Below are positions 22,140 through 35,078 of a stretch of 64,000 nucleotides of DNA, in pieces. Source of the DNA: Sabethes cyaneus (taxonomy: Eukaryota; Arthropoda; Insecta; Diptera; Culicidae); assembly GCF_943734655.1 (NCBI RefSeq), contig NC_071354.1, forward strand, positions 199,886,911 through 199,950,910, written 5' to 3'. Each line of letters begins with the position of its first letter. The first letter of the stretch is position 1. The position numbers and the translations under genes were made by a program. Below the pieces are notes generated by a model. The model saw nothing but the letters and a program-made list of their open reading frames with translations. It was not told the origin of the DNA and ran no database searches.

Positions 22140-22500
22140 TTTTTGTGTGGCCAAACCAAGCCATTTACCGTGGTCTGCAGAAGTCCACGTGCTGCAAGCC
22201 CGGGTCATCTCGCTACCGCAGTCAGTCATACGCTTACCGCACACAGCAGCAGCCAACAGCAGCCGGCAGCAGCAGTGAACCATGAGGATAGCCAAAAAAC
22301 AACCACCCAGCAGGACAACACAGTCAGCGGTCCGATGCGAGCCAAAGCTTAGCCGAGCCGAAAGCTAGCCGAAAAGCGTGCTTCCTGCAACTGATCAGAC
22401 ACGAGAGAAACGCCAACGGATGCAATCGGAAAACGACGATGCAGATGATGACTGTTGATGTTGCCAAATAGAGACAGTGTAAGAGCAGGGTTTCTGGTAA
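22140..22500 (+). other. Candidate non-coding first exon
   Basis: A GC-richer block with CAG-type repeats (about 22240-22280) contains an initiator-like CAGTCAGTCAT (about 22219) and ends at a good splice donor (TCTGGTAAGTGG, GT at about 22497). No conserved protein is encoded. Whether it belongs to a gene cannot be told here. Confidence 0.25.
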
Positions 22501-22696
22501 GTGGTGTAAGTGCACGGATTCAGCTCCGGTAGTGACGTGGAAATGGGACGATATGCACGCGGGGAAAAGCTATAAAATCTTTTGATAAGTCGACTAGTCT
22601 CATCCGAATGCACCGAAGTACATCAACTAAAAACGCTTCATGTAATTGACATTAGTGAAAACGAATGCGCGTTCGGTTTTGGGGATGATCCCAGAT

Positions 22697-22885
22697 TCCC
22701 AGGTAACCAACAACAAGCAATTAGCATTTGTGGTATTTTTACCAAGGTTGTTATATATTACCTTTTTGACTACATAATTCTATTCAAAATTCTTCTTGCC
22801 AGTAATCAACATAAATAAACATTGTCAGCTCTATAGAAGAGTTTGTTAAACTACTTTTTAAGTAGCATTTAGGATTTACATTCTG
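22697..22885. repeat. Diverged copy of the CCCAGGTAACC MITE
   Basis: It starts with CCCAGGTAACCAAC and shares blocks such as TTCTTCTTG...AGTAA and AAGTAGCATTTAGG with the 300-bp copies at 40260 and 41358. The middle is deleted and the right end is not intact. Confidence 0.6.
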
Positions 22886-24553
22886 TCTTACTTTTTAACA
22901 AAAGAAAAAGCAGTCAACAATTTTGCAAACAATTCCGGCAAGTTCAGGCCAGATCAGGTCATATTTTTGAATATGAATAGGAAAGAAAACTATTCACTCA
23001 ATTGGAGTTGACTAGAAAACCAACGTCGACAAAGGTTCATCTGAATGCTAGAGCTTTAACTTACTTCAACGATCGAATATTAAACTACCCTTTTTTATTT
23101 TTACAATATTAAATATCCTGAAATATACAACAACAGAGAGGTAATTGAACTTAAACAAATGCCTGTCCTCTGTGCTATTACTGTGCTGATACCGCCAGTA
23201 GAAAACCGATTTTTTTTCTATGTGCAACTGCGGCTAGTAGATGAATAGAAACCAGCATTTAAGCATTTCTCTAGAGTCTAGAGATTCTCATCTTGACAGT
23301 ACCCTCGAGAGCCCCTTATGTGTGTTGCTCTAGCCGACATATGTGAGTTGAGTTATGTATTCTGGGACCGGTGAAGAAATACTGCGATAATCTGAACAAA
23401 ATATGTATCTGCCTCGGCTCGATTCCTAGATGGCTAAATACTTGCTTTAAAGCTGGCCACAGAAGAAACAATCGTAAATGGTAGTATGCACGTTATATTT
23501 CATACTAAGTAGTTGCAAATTTATTACCGACAGTAAGGAATTAATTGTAGTTTGAAATAAGTGATGCGTCTTAACGTTGTAAAATCGTGTTTTTTTTTCG
23601 ATCTATGGTACGAAGAGCGGTTCCAGCCGATTGCCCTTATATAAAAACAAGGGTACGGGAGGGTACTTCCAGCCCATTAAGCGGTAGCCTGAACAATATT
23701 CAGGAATTACGTTGAAACTATATTTATTCGAGACAAGATTTTTATACCAGTTGATGGAATATTATTAACTGAACATCGACGTGTCATTTGGTCCTAATGA
23801 AACGCTACTAAATTTGAGTTATAGTCGCAAGAAATGATGAAGTCGCTGCGGCTAAATTGGGCCCATTTTCTATAGTGGTGACTGTGTTTTTTAAATCCGA
23901 CCGCCCGAAATAGCCTGCACAGGGATTAGATGCTTTGCAAAAACAGATCAAAAGAGAGACCGATGTCGCTATTGCCTACATTCCGGGTTCATTGAAGATA
24001 ATTAGTTTTGCAGTGACAACAGCTTGCTGCTGGCGCTAGTGTATCATTGAATCGTTCATATACATTAGGACCAGAAGCAAGTGGTTGTCACTCAAATACT
24101 AGCTATGTCAACACGATAGAAGCGCTTCAGGCCTCACATATTGGTAGTAGTATAAATAACGCACCATATGCTAGAATTAAAAACAAAATGCAGCTAATGG
24201 CTAGTGAATGAAAATTGAATTATATTTTCATCTCAGAGGAGAATTTTTGTGTTCTTGCGTGATAAAAAAAGTAGAATTGTTCTGTGATAGCATATTCACA
24301 GCTGTTTAGTTTCTAGAATAAGTAAACGTGATCATAATTGTGTGTTTTTTAATCCATCATCAAGAGCGAATATCATCAGTGCTGGGAATACTCTCCCGTA
24401 CCCTATAACCTCAATGCGTATTGATGCTGCAGAGCAGGGGTGATTCGATCACTTTGTTCAATTTTGATTCATTTGACAGTACCGTCTCAGCCGAGCAAAA
24501 TTTTACAAAGGTATATATGGGACATTTGTGGAACCAGTTTTTATGTACAATTT
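22886..24553. other. No recognisable gene
   Basis: AT-rich. No motif was recognised. Confidence 0.4.
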
Positions 24554-24705
24554 TGCTGAGTGAAGTTTTACTGTATCTTTTGTATTTACGGTGCTACAAT
24601 GCTAGTACCTTATTAGTGACTAAATGAACGTTTATTTAGTTACTAATGATGTACTAGCTTTGTAGCATCGTAACTACAACAGATACATCAAACCTTGATT
24701 CAGCA
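24554..24705. repeat. Fold-back element with arms of about 72 bp
   Basis: Left arm TGCTGAGTG...GACTAAAT (24554-24625) and right arm ATTTAGTTAC...TTCAGCA (24633-24705) are imperfect reverse complements around a loop of a few bases. MITE-like, non-coding. Confidence 0.75.
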
Positions 24706-25004
24706 TGTGAGGCCAAAAATATATTGCGTAGTTCAATTACTGAGTGGGACTCTAACCCTTACCCACACTCTTTCGGTTTACGCCCATTTTTTTGGGCTAT
24801 TTTCCATACCATCTTGAAGGTGGCAGTCATTTGAGTAACCTTCCCGAAGATCGCAACATTCTAGATAGTAAGCAGCGTAAGATACAGCCTTTATAAGAAT
24901 ATTACATATATACTTGCGTCACGTAGTGGGCCAATTCCAATGAAAACCCGTTGATCTATTGAACAACTTTGCCGAATATACGTAAATTCCCATTTACTAC
25001 GTAG

Positions 25005-26200
25005 ACTCCATTAGGAACTCCATTTCATTAAGGCGGTTCCGTTTAGCGTTCTTATTGGGGGGATTGCTGTATATTTACCCGTCGTCGGCGTAAAATAGGC
25101 GGCATCCAGATGGCAGTATGACATAAAGTTCGTTGATGAATAGCGAGAAAATTTCGTGATCAACTCGATCAAATGCTGCCTTAAGATCAGTGTAGACAGC
25201 ATCAACTTGTCCATCGTTATCCATTGTGCGAACGCATAGTGATGCAAATGCGGTCAAATTTGTGGCAAAGACCGCGTGGGATAGAATCCGTCCCGAGCCA
25301 GTTGAAATGTAATTCTTAGACGAGCAGAAAGCGCCTCATTGATAATAATCTTAAAAACTTTTGAACAGCAGCATAAGGAGATGATGCCACTGTTATTCCG
25401 AACGTGTGTTTTGTCACCTTTCTTGTGAACAGGGAACATAAATAAGGATTTCCACAGTTCAGGAAATTTGCTCTCTTACAGTGACTCAAACTCTAAAGCA
25501 TCACTAGGACAGTCATTGATGGCGATGGCGACCTGTGTAAGTGAGTCAGAGCGTTCGTTGAACGAATTCCTAAAATGTTGGGCGAAAAAATTGGCACTTC
25601 TCAAATTCAGAATTGGCAACTTGTTCCCCAAGCTGAACTGACAATGGCAGACCAGCCTCTTTCTTCTTGGAATTTACGAAATGCCAAAATCGCTTTGGAT
25701 TCCTGCACAGAGATGCCTGCGTACGGAGAACAAATCGTTGGTTACTCAGACGGTAGAATTCCTGTTTTGTAAGGTGAGAACGATGCCGGCAGTATCTTCG
25801 TAGAGGTCTAACCCTCAGCCGTAGCCGTCTGCGTAGATGAAGGAGGCTTTGACGACGGGTGGGTGTCGAATCCAAATTCCCTTATCACGTTCAAGATTGT
25901 TCACTAGAAATAATGGACGGTGTCGTCAATACATGTAGCAGAGTTTATTGTCTGATAGTCAACGCGAAAGATAGCGGATCTGATTCCGTCAGAATCACCA
26001 CGGTAAAAGTCCCGTATACCATCATTTCCGAAGGCATCCTCAAAAACGATCGGCGTTGAGTGATTCAGCGGAACGTCCAAAGCAGGATGGTCTGCGTCGA
26101 GAGTGATCAAAGCTCAATAGAACACCGCCTCTAGTTTCTGATAATAAATAACAGAAGTTGGCGCAAGTGTTTCATCATACGCCATGCGTGAGAGTATGCT
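25005..26200 (-). pseudogene. CR1/Jockey-type RT relic with endonuclease part
   Basis: Reading on the - strand: LDADHPALDVPLNHSTP (end of the endonuclease, about 26100), FRPTFNERS... linker, FPELWKSLFMFPVHKKGDKT and NNSGIISLCCCSKVFKIIINEAL (RT start, about 25460-25330), VYTDLKAAFDRVDHEI (catalytic D, about 25195) and LFYADDG (about 25080). Stops and frameshifts are frequent. Another endonuclease piece lies upstream at 27020-27170, separated by about 650 bp of unassigned sequence and a MITE. Confidence 0.8.
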
Positions 26201-26852
26201 TGAAACTAGCAATGTTTCCTTGCTGAATACAACAGATGTCGTTACTTCGTAACGCATATTGTAGTTTGCGTAGCAGCTGAATTTTGCGTGACAATAAATT
26301 CACTGAACACAACAACCTTACAACCTCATGCATCTCAGTTTCTTTTGGCTTTATCGCTAATCGCAATATAACCTTTGACACCTGAACCATTAAATAATTG
26401 GTAAACATTGTTTTTATTTATTGCGTTCATGTTGCGAAATTTAATTTTTTCGAATTGAAATGTCGCAAATATATCAGCTCCTGGTTCTCGGCCAGGCTTT
26501 TCATAAAGCCCTATAAATGTATCTTTATAGGGCTTTAGCTTTTCAGGGCTCTCGGATAACTGGTAGTAAGATGCTATTAAGAGGTATAGGAAATGTTTGT
26601 TTTTATCAAAATTAGGCAGAAGTCATGAAAATTAAGTATAACAGAGTAACTGTACCACAAATAAAATATGATTAGTGATTGTTTTTCAGGTAGGCAAACA
26701 TAAATAAGTGAGAAATTTTGATTTTATTACCACTAGAAAAGCGCCATCTCTTGAAAAACAATGGTTCGTATGGCGATCTAATAGGGTGCAGACGGGTGTT
26801 GCGGTTTCGTTAGTCAATGTCAATGCGTTAGTCAATAAATAAATAAACAAAT
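26201..26852. other. Unassigned stretch, small hairpin at about 26503-26536
   Basis: AAAGCCCTATAAA and its reverse complement form a 13-bp stem around about 6 nt. Otherwise no feature is seen. It probably represents material inserted into the CR1-type relic. Confidence 0.35.
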
Positions 26853-27015
26853 TTCTCAAAAACAAAAAATGATAAAAATATTTGGAAAGAATGGAACAAT
26901 AGTACTTTAATACTACTATTGTCCTATTCTTTCCAAATATTTTTATCATTTCTTGATTTTGAGAAATCGCCAGAGTCCGGGCATAGAGGCCTGTCCGACC
27001 ATACTGGACTTCCCC
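26853..27015. mobile_element. MITE-A, left-truncated copy
   Basis: The inner fold-back (AAAATATTTGGAAAGAAT and its complement) and the right end (CCGGGCATAGAGGCCTG ... GGACTTCCCC, then TA) match the complete copy at 61904-62310. The left outer terminus is missing. Confidence 0.75.
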
Positions 27016-27019
27016 TACA

Positions 27020-27170
27020 CCACCGTAGCTGAGATTGATTATAATCCCCAAACTGCAGAGCATAATCACTGAGTTCCACGTTCGAGATAACAGCACCGGT
27101 AGAGTGTACGTTCTCATGAATGCTACTAATATCGTTACGACGATCCGGGGGCAAATAGATGACACTCACA
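27020..27170 (-). pseudogene. CR1-type endonuclease fragment
   Basis: The - strand gives VIYLPPDRRNDIS and LQFGDYNQSQLRW, the YxPP and GDxN blocks of CR1/Jockey APE endonucleases. It probably belonged to the same insertion as 25005-26200. Confidence 0.65.
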
Positions 27171-27424
27171 CTAACCTGCCTGCATGCCTGTCTGGATGTA
27201 TTGAAAGACCCCCTCTCGAGTACAAGTCCGGGACAGCTGCAGGACTGAGGGAATCAGAGGCTTCCAAAACGCTCCCACGTCTGCATCCCGGCAGCGGTAA
27301 CTTAAAGATGAATGGTTTCACGGTAACAGATGACGAAACGGTGCTCGATGCAGTGGAGTCAATATATCTCACATTACAATCATCGATTGAATGGCTTTTC
27401 CGTTTTCGCACCTTTTTTGTCACG
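27171..27424. other. Unassigned segment with long open frames on both strands
   Basis: The sequence is not low-complexity and stays open on + (to 27532) and on - (27423-27166). No family is recognised. It directly borders the pyrimidine tract. Confidence 0.25.
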
Positions 27425-28145
27425 TTCGTTCTTTTTCTGACTCATCTTTCTACTATTTGTCTAGCTTTCCCTCTTCTCTCTTTCGGTTTTCCTTGTTTTA
27501 TCCGCTATTTTCACTTTCTCTCCTTATTTTGACCCATTTTTAAATTGTTTTTGTCTTTTCTGTTTCGTTTTTCGTCTTTTATTTGCTGTTTTTCCTCTTT
27601 TTCAGTCTCGTTTTTTTGTTTTCTGTCCCGTTAAGTCCTTTTTTGGTTTCCGTCTGTTCATTTCTTCCTCTTATTATACCAAAACATTACTTCCTTCTTC
27701 CGTTTATCTTCCGTTTTCATTTTTTCTCTACATTTTCCTCTTTTTGTGTTCTCATTTCTTAATTTTCCAGTACCCGTATTTTCTCTCTTTCTGCCACATT
27801 TATTCCTTTTTGGTTCCGTTATTTTTTGTTTTTTCTGCCTTTCTGTTTAGTGTGTCCTCATTTTCTTCATCACTTTTGTTGTCATTTCTTTTCCGTTCTC
27901 CCTCTTTGCCTGCCCAAACTCGTCTTTTTTGCCTCGTTTTTTATTTCTCTCTCCCGTTTTCTTCTGTTTCACTTTTATCTCTTTTCACGTTCCGTTTTCC
28001 CTGCCATTGTCACGATTTTTCTTTCGTTATCTCTTTTTTGCTCAGTTTTTCTCTTTTTTTCTCCTACGTTTTTCCTCTTTTTCTATCCTGTTTATCTAAT
28101 TTTTGTAACGTTTTTTCCCATGCTCCTTTTCATTTTTATCTCCAG
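27425..28145 (+). repeat. Pyrimidine-rich tract of about 720 bp
   Basis: The + strand is overwhelmingly T and C (TTTTTC, CTCTTTT, GTTTTTC mixtures) without a fixed period. It ends in TTTTTATCTCCAG, a good 3' splice site, followed by a purine-rich 35-nt segment and a GTAAAT donor-like site (about 28182). The ORFs through it, rich in Phe, Ser and Leu, are composition artefacts. Confidence 0.8.
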
Positions 28146-29005
28146 GAGCAGCAGAGGACGGGCTAGACGAAGATCCGTCGGTAAATATGCTGAGAAAATT
28201 TGCTTACATTCCCGAAAGAAACTTTGTACAGCGTACTGTTTGGGTCATGCGGTTTGAATTTTTTAACCGAGTTTTTCAGCCATTAAACTAAGAAACAGCA
28301 AAAATGTAATGAAGAAAATGTTTTCATTGGAAGATTAGAAGATTAGATTTGACCAATGAATGTTTGAGGTGGGTATTTGTTTTAGAACTTTTTCGATATT
28401 TTTAAGTTGCATAATTTCAGTCCAAACCCAAGGAACAAACCTAAAAAAGCAGATGTGGAATAAGTAGTGTGTAGTAGCATGCAGTGCTGAACAAGGGAAA
28501 TTGCTGAAGTACATGTTGTGCAAACGTCATATTCATTTTTTTTTCTAATCAACTAATCAACTAATCAATAGTTTCTAATCAACATCTACACTCTATCTCA
28601 ACTGTTGTTGTATGTCTTTAAAAGAGTATCAGAAACACTGTTGAAAGCAAGTGTGGAATAAAAGTCAAATAAACGTTGCGCAAATGTATCAGCAGCACCG
28701 CTAAGAGCAAGTGTGGAATATATTAAAGCAATCAAACCAATGCATGTCGAATAGACGTTGTGCAAACATATCACTGGCATTGCAAAGATAAAGTGTAGAA
28801 TAAGAGTCGAATAATCGTTGTACAAACGTATCAGCCGCACCATCAAGAGCAAATGTACAATAAAAGTCGCTTGATGGCAACCAATAACACCAATGACTTA
28901 AATTCTTAAATCAACACATAAGCAGCACTGTGCTGTTTAAATTCTTCAAAACCAACTGTACATGCATTGAACAGAGGTATTTAGGCATGCTTTAAAAGCA
29001 CTATA
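28146..29005. other. No recognisable gene
   Basis: 28600-28870 contains several loosely repeated units (AAGTGTGGAATA, TCGAATAGACGTTGTGCAAAC and similar, about 70 bp apart), a decayed short tandem repeat. Confidence 0.4.
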
Positions 29006-29105
29006 CAGCATATCTGCCCTGCCGCTACTCGCATAACAGTCCCATTTATATAAGGAACACCATGGAAAATGGGGCTGTTATATGCGAGTAGCGGCAGATA
29101 TGCTG
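29006..29105. repeat. Fold-back of about 100 bp
   Basis: CAGCATATCTGCC and GCCGCTACTCGCATAACAG pair with their reverse complements at 29064-29105. Only small differences exist between the arms. MITE-like. Confidence 0.75.
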
Positions 29106-32100
29106 AACAAAATTTACCGGTTAAACGTCTATTAAACAAAAATTGTTCCTTGGGAAGCAATCAATTATTTCAGAATAAGTTTTCCTTAGACCTATTGCTT
29201 CCCTAGAAACGTTGTTGATGACTATTAGCTTATTCAAATATTGAATAGCTAATTACCGAGTTACAAGCGCTTATAAGCTGTTATACGATAAAATTGTTTG
29301 TTGGGTCATCACTGATGATTCTGATTCTGATAGCAAGTATACATACTATCAACTGTTAAATGTATATGTAGGAAATCCATTTAAAAAAATTTCACGCGTA
29401 GGTAGTTTACCTTCTACTTCCCGGCAACACAAATTTGCTGTATCCACGCTTTTTTTGCTCCGAGTGAGGCAGGAAGGAAATAAGTACTTGAACTTGCCTG
29501 CCTTCAGTACGGCTGCTTCCATTATTCCATTGTCACAAACAATTGTAAAGAAAGCCGGAACCAATCGGAACAATTCCAACTTTGCGCCCGGTAGGTACTT
29601 GTCATAGTTTTTCGCTTGGTTTGTTAAGTTTAGCCTTGAGCTTTTCACGTTAAATAAGTCCGGCAGTACCTAACTAGTATAGTACCTAGGCAGAGGATAA
29701 AAAATTCAAGTGCAGTAATCCTTAAAGGAAAAACGTGCAACAGAGTGCAGTTCCGAAGTCGCACAGAAAGTGTAATTGAAAAATTTGCATCGGTTGGCTG
29801 TACCGCAGTGCCAAGTTGGGCCGATAAAGTTCAATTCCGTTCTATATCGATTCTCGACAACCGTCTCCATGTTTAATCTTATTTACTGCCTCAGGACGAA
29901 AGGGAACAAGACGTGGAATAGCTTTCCATCAGCGAGATGCATTTGATGAGGTCCGTTAATATCCTTATGAATATATTTATCGTCAATATCGTCTCGTCAT
30001 TGCTTTTAGCGCTGCTGGTTTAATCTTTTTAGGAAACGATTTGAATGAATGGGTTTCAAGGCAAAAATTTGTGATAGTAATGACAACACGTATCTCCTAT
30101 ACGTAATGTTTAACCAAAAGCTTTAACAGCAATAATTCTTCTTTTAATATATCCTGGTAAAGTCTCTAGAATAGTCTGGGACATAGTGCAACACTCTGTT
30201 ATGTATAATTTAATATTTTACCATTAACGAGAAAATTTTGGAAGTTAGCTGAGTCCTCAAGCTCGTTTATCAAATATTCATGCTAACCTTTGCTAAGAGC
30301 TCATTTTTTAAACTTAACCTCCAAATGAAGTGAATGTGAATCTTTTCATTCCTTGTAGGACTTGTCTTGCAAAAAAAAGTACTGCGTTGGTGACCGACCT
30401 TGCTTCGTTTGTTAAATTCTCTGTTTATGTTTCATGCCGGCATGAACATTGTTGAAATAGTAACAAAAAAGCAGCACAGGGCAAAATTGTGGGTATGTTT
30501 CAAACAGTTGAACAATCACTCTAGCTGAAAATGCATGCAAGTTTCAGGAAAAAACGTATTCCTTATGATACTATTAAATTGAGGTTTTAAATGGACGATT
30601 TTTTTCCTTGACAGTAGTTGCTGCTTTTAGTAAAAATAAGATTGCATATCTACTTATTTAGATTCCAAGTGCGGCCGGGAAAAAAATTATTTCACAGCAG
30701 CGTCCACATTGGACACAAAATTGCTCAACTGCCCTAAATAGTAGGTCACTTTTTGCTGCAATCTTCCCGGCGGAAACCAATTGGACTTTTCCGGAAGAAT
30801 TTTCGCGACAATTTGAAGTGGCAGCACCACAGCACCAGCGGCGTTATTTTTTTCTTAGTGGAAACAGTAGTAATAGGTAAACTACTACCTACTTTCATGA
30901 AGTAAGAAACAACAGCACCGTAATAATTCGCTTCACTGGTTGCAAGTTCATGCGATACGACGGCGACGACGACGACGACGATGGCTTCCACAGACGTGAC
31001 AGCGCGCGCCGTACCATAAGCTCATTTTGACTTATGTTTGATGTACTTCGGCATGTGCTTCGGTTTGCGTGCATATTTCATCGGTTTTTGATATTTTACG
31101 ATTTCCATACTTCTTATAATTATGTAATTATATAATTAGCACTCAATGATTCTCACGATGGATCAGAGTAGCATTCGGAAGGAGTAAAATAACGTTTCTT
31201 GGCAGCTGCATGCAGCTGCTCATTAGTAATAAGGAAATTAGTGCGATCAAGTGCAATTGCGCGTTCTTCAAAAAATAAATAATACCTGCCGTAAAGGGTA
31301 CTCAACGCTGTGAAGTGCTTGAGATGCAATCCAAACAGGTACAGCCGATATGGTTATATTCATTACTCATGAATACCATGAATGCTAATTGATCGAAAGC
31401 ATGTTGTGTTCTTAAATTCTAAGACTTTACAAAGTATAAAAGTGTTATCCGTGTCAGCACAATTTTGTAATATTCCTGAGAAAAATTTGAGAATTATTTT
31501 CACAATCTGTAACCCATCAGCACGTGGCATATCTCCTTACCAGTAACTAACAATGCTGTTTGTTTGAATTTCGCTTAACCGAATAGATGTACACGTAAAC
31601 AATATTTACCACATAGGTACCGAAAAACTATCAATTTTATCGTCTTTTCATGATTGATACCAACCGATATTATTGTGAATTACTAACTACCAAAACATCC
31701 TGCAGCGCCAGATGTACCAGAAGCTCGCACAACACTCCAACTAATGAAAGGCGTTAGGTTATTATGCAAAAGCATGTTTGGGTGTTACAAACGACATATA
31801 GGTAGGTAGGTAGTAGGTTAGGTACCGAGTCGAATTGCTGAGGCGTGATGGAACCGCATCTTCGTATGCCAATTGATTGAATCTGTATAGTTCATTCACA
31901 ATCAATTCTCAGAAGCTGATACATACATTGTTGCATTTTCGTTGCCGGTAGCTACGGATCTGTGTAGGTGTGTACGTGTGTATATGTTCGTGTGTATGTT
32001 TGTACGCACGGTAGCACGGATGATAGCCACCAATTTGCGTTAGATCAATCCGTTTGATTGCACTCTGCTGGGCCACGAATGGCGATGCCGTAAGAAGATG

Positions 32101-32324
32101 AAACAATTAACTTAGGTTTATTGGTAGGATATTGGTTTTTCAACTATGATAACATTCATGCTGTTACCATTGCTGGTTTTACTGTTGCATTTCAATTTGG
32201 ATCTGTCTTTACATTTAATTCTTATTTCAGCAGCACGAAAAACAAACGTAAAAGTGGGGTTATTGGTTGCAACTTGATAATTGTGACACATCTGTAAGCT
32301 TTATAAAAAATCAATCTTACTTAC
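29106..32324. other. Long gene-free stretch
   Basis: No conserved coding sequence was found. Visible items are a GGTA-type short repeat at about 31799-31827, a GT-rich patch at 31960-32005 and a (GAC)n patch at 30960-30980, which gives the - strand ORF 30991-30746 a valine run. I regard that ORF as chance. Confidence 0.4.
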
Positions 32325-32944
32325 TTACTGGTCCATGACCGCCGGTCCGGCAGAACAAACGGATGCAATCAGAGATCTCCACTGCCGACGGTTACTCGCC
32401 ATGAGCCTCTGGATCCGTCTCTTCCGTCGTTGTCCTTGCGTATTCCAATCGAGTGCTTCTCTGCAGATCTCGTTCGCTCCATTCCTCAAGGCGTGTCTGG
32501 TCCACTACGTTCACGTACGTTCTCGTATTTCCGTTGCTATCGGCTGTTGATGGCATCGACGATGGAGTTCCTCGTTGGATATCCAGTTGTCAAACTCCCC
32601 GACCATAAATAAGGTCAGACCCATATTAATAAATAACCCATAAATCAGAACCGATTAATGAATACCAGCAGTTTTGCGTTTCGCAGGCGTATAGTAATAC
32701 AGATTTAACGTTTGAGTCGAGAATTCGGATTTTGATATGTAAAGTGATCGGGATAAACACCAGATGTTTTGCAGATCTGCAGTCACCCCTGTTCCTTCTG
32801 ACCCGCGTGGCTATATCAGTTTTCCCAGCTAACACCAACTCGTATATCAATGTACGAAAATTATCGTAAATATCTCCTAACAAATTCGAAATCGTAACTA
32901 AAGCTGGATAAAGTGGGACCAAGTTGATTTTCTATCGTATATAA

Positions 32945-33569
32945 TGATAATAACTGGCATACATAAGATTTTCAGCACAAAATATAGTATAGTAGTACGG
33001 AGCGACTCGCGCTTAATTCGATGTTATCTCATCTTATCTTATCTTATCTCACACTAACGCAGCCAATACTTGAAGGCATCCTGGAAAATGCCGATTGCTT
33101 AAATCGATCATTTTTCTTGTCAACGGCCAGGCCAACTGCGCAGCATGTACCGCAGAGAGAATTCCAAAGAATTAAGTGGAATTAAAAATGATACTTAATT
33201 CCATTCAACTCATTGAAATCAAGGGGAAGGAAGAAAGCGTGGACCTCCCGTACCAAACGCTTCCTTTGAAGATATTGATTAATTTACAGATTACAAATTG
33301 TAGTCGTTGGGAGTATCTTAATTCGATGTTATCGTCTATAAATACTTATATAGTCGTTACACTCAAAACTATCGTAATCTCGCATATCGCCTCCAAAATA
33401 GTACGGATATGCCAATTTTGCGCATCAAATACGATTTCTTAGCATTTATATATGTACGTAATGCTAATTTATATTTTTTTTATACATATGAAAATGCTAG
33501 CTGGGTTGCTACCATCATCAGGCGCTATCTAGCAATTTATTGTCCCGCTACTGTCAAGTGTCAAGTTGG
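32945..33569. other. Unassigned insert in relic B
   Basis: Holds a short ATCTT-type tandem repeat at about 33026-33049. No coding motif. Confidence 0.35.
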
Positions 33570-34393
33570 TGGAATTGTCAATATTCATTACCATAGGCTT
33601 AAGGTCCGCGCAGAATTGGGACTTCATGTTAGCGGTTGCAGCAATTTGACAGTTCTCTCATACAATCTGACAAATTATCTATCAGATTTACGCAACTACT
33701 ACCATGACGTACCAATGCTGCGCAGGCCTTTAGTCTTTGCTACTTTGACTATGAGATGTGATGATTGCAATCGATTCGGCGTTGTGCGAGCAACACAATG
33801 TCGTCACCTAGACCGACGTCCATATTTCCAAGGCAATCCTCCATTTGGTCTACTGTCAATTGCTCCAACTAGTATTCTATCCATTGCGATGAAGAGCAGT
33901 AATGGTGATAACATGCAGTCCTGTCTCATACTAGCAGCAACTCTTATAGGATCGAACTAGATGCCTCTGTGCAACACCTTGCACGAGAACGCCTCGTACT
34001 GACTGAAACCCGATGAGATGGACTAGCTTATCTAGGACTCTTCTACGTCTAAATGCGCCCAACATGTTTTCGTGGTTAAGTCGATGAAATGTTTGCAAAG
34101 TTAACAAACACCAGCAGAAGAGAGTCTTCCATCTCCATCTGCTCCAATATGATGCGTAGCGTTGTGATATGGTCTACCTCTGATCGGCCAGCACGGAATC
34201 GAGCTTGCTGTCGCCCGAGAGTAGCGTCGTTTTTCTCCTAGATCCGGTTGGAGGATTACCTTACAGAATACTTTAATAGTAATACAGAGCAACGTGATGC
34301 CACGCCAGTTACCGCATTCAGTTACGTCTCCCTTTTAGGAACTTTGATCAATATGCCCTGCATCCAGTCCACCGGGAAGTTGCGGTTTCCTAT

Positions 34394-34524
34394 ATAGGGT
34401 AACCAACGTATTTTGGACCCCCTCAGCAGCTGTACATAATTTGGACACTTACAGCAAAATCAAATGCAAGTGTCCAAATTATGTACAGCTGCTGATGGGG
34501 TCCAAAATAGGTTGGTTACCCTAT
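34394..34524. mobile_element. Palindromic MITE, TAGGGTAACC ends
   Basis: ATAGGGTAACCAAC at the left matches GTTGGTTACCCTAT at the right. Pairing extends through TTTTGGACCCC...GTGTCCAAATTATGTACAGC, so the whole element is a near-complete fold-back of 131 bp. Confidence 0.8.
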
Positions 34525-34674
34525 GTATTGCTGAATTACTGATGCATCATCTGGGCTGACAAAGATGAGTCAGCTTTCAGCATCTCGACTGAAATGCAGT
34601 CTATCCCTGGAACGCAGTTGAGTTTGATACTTTTAATTGCTGCTTTTAATTTCATCCAATGATGACGCCTAGTA

Positions 34675-35078
34675 CAGTGGACCCCCGTTCGTTTGAACGA
34701 TTCCTCATGCAAACTAACGGGGTTACTTTTTAATTTGAACAACTGGTAACCCGAAATATGTTGAAACCGCTGTGAACTGGCCGCCCTGCTCTTTGTTATT
34801 GTTTTGGTGGTTTGTTTTAGTCGGCAGTTGCAAGTGCGAATATTGCATTTTCTGATCGAATTTCTATCTTAATCGTTAGGAAAACGAAATGTGAAACCGA
34901 TTAAACATGCTAGGTCAGTACAAACAAATCGTGTTTATGTGCATTGTCTGCATAAACAAATGATGTTATATTGAGAATGACATTTGAACCATTTTTAATT
35001 TGCACATCGTGCAAACCAGCGGGGTTCAGATTAAAAAGTGTTCAGATTAAAAATGGTCAAACGAACGGGGGTCCACGG
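34675..35078. mobile_element. pogo/Tigger-like MITE, 404 bp, copy 1
   Basis: The inverted termini CAGTGGACCCCCGTTCGTTT / AAACGAACGGGGGTCCACGG are flanked by TA on both sides. The copy at 37066-37469 has the same length and, by reading, the same sequence. It is non-coding. The ends resemble pogo/Tigger-type mariner relatives; this is inferred from termini and target only. Confidence 0.85.

Noticed and set aside
27744..28257. Two long Phe/Ser/Leu-rich + strand ORFs looking like membrane proteins
   Set aside because: They come from the pyrimidine-rich composition. The two overlapping frames look alike and neither has a family motif.
29349..29648. 99-codon - strand ORF
   Set aside because: No recognisable domain, no splice or promoter context; left as unassigned.
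30746..30991. 81-codon - strand ORF with a signal-peptide-like valine run
   Set aside because: The valine run is a (GTC)n repeat, and the rest has no motif or splice context.
33409..33960. 183-codon + strand ORF
   Set aside because: The - strand of the same interval encodes RT blocks of relic B, so this is an antisense frame.
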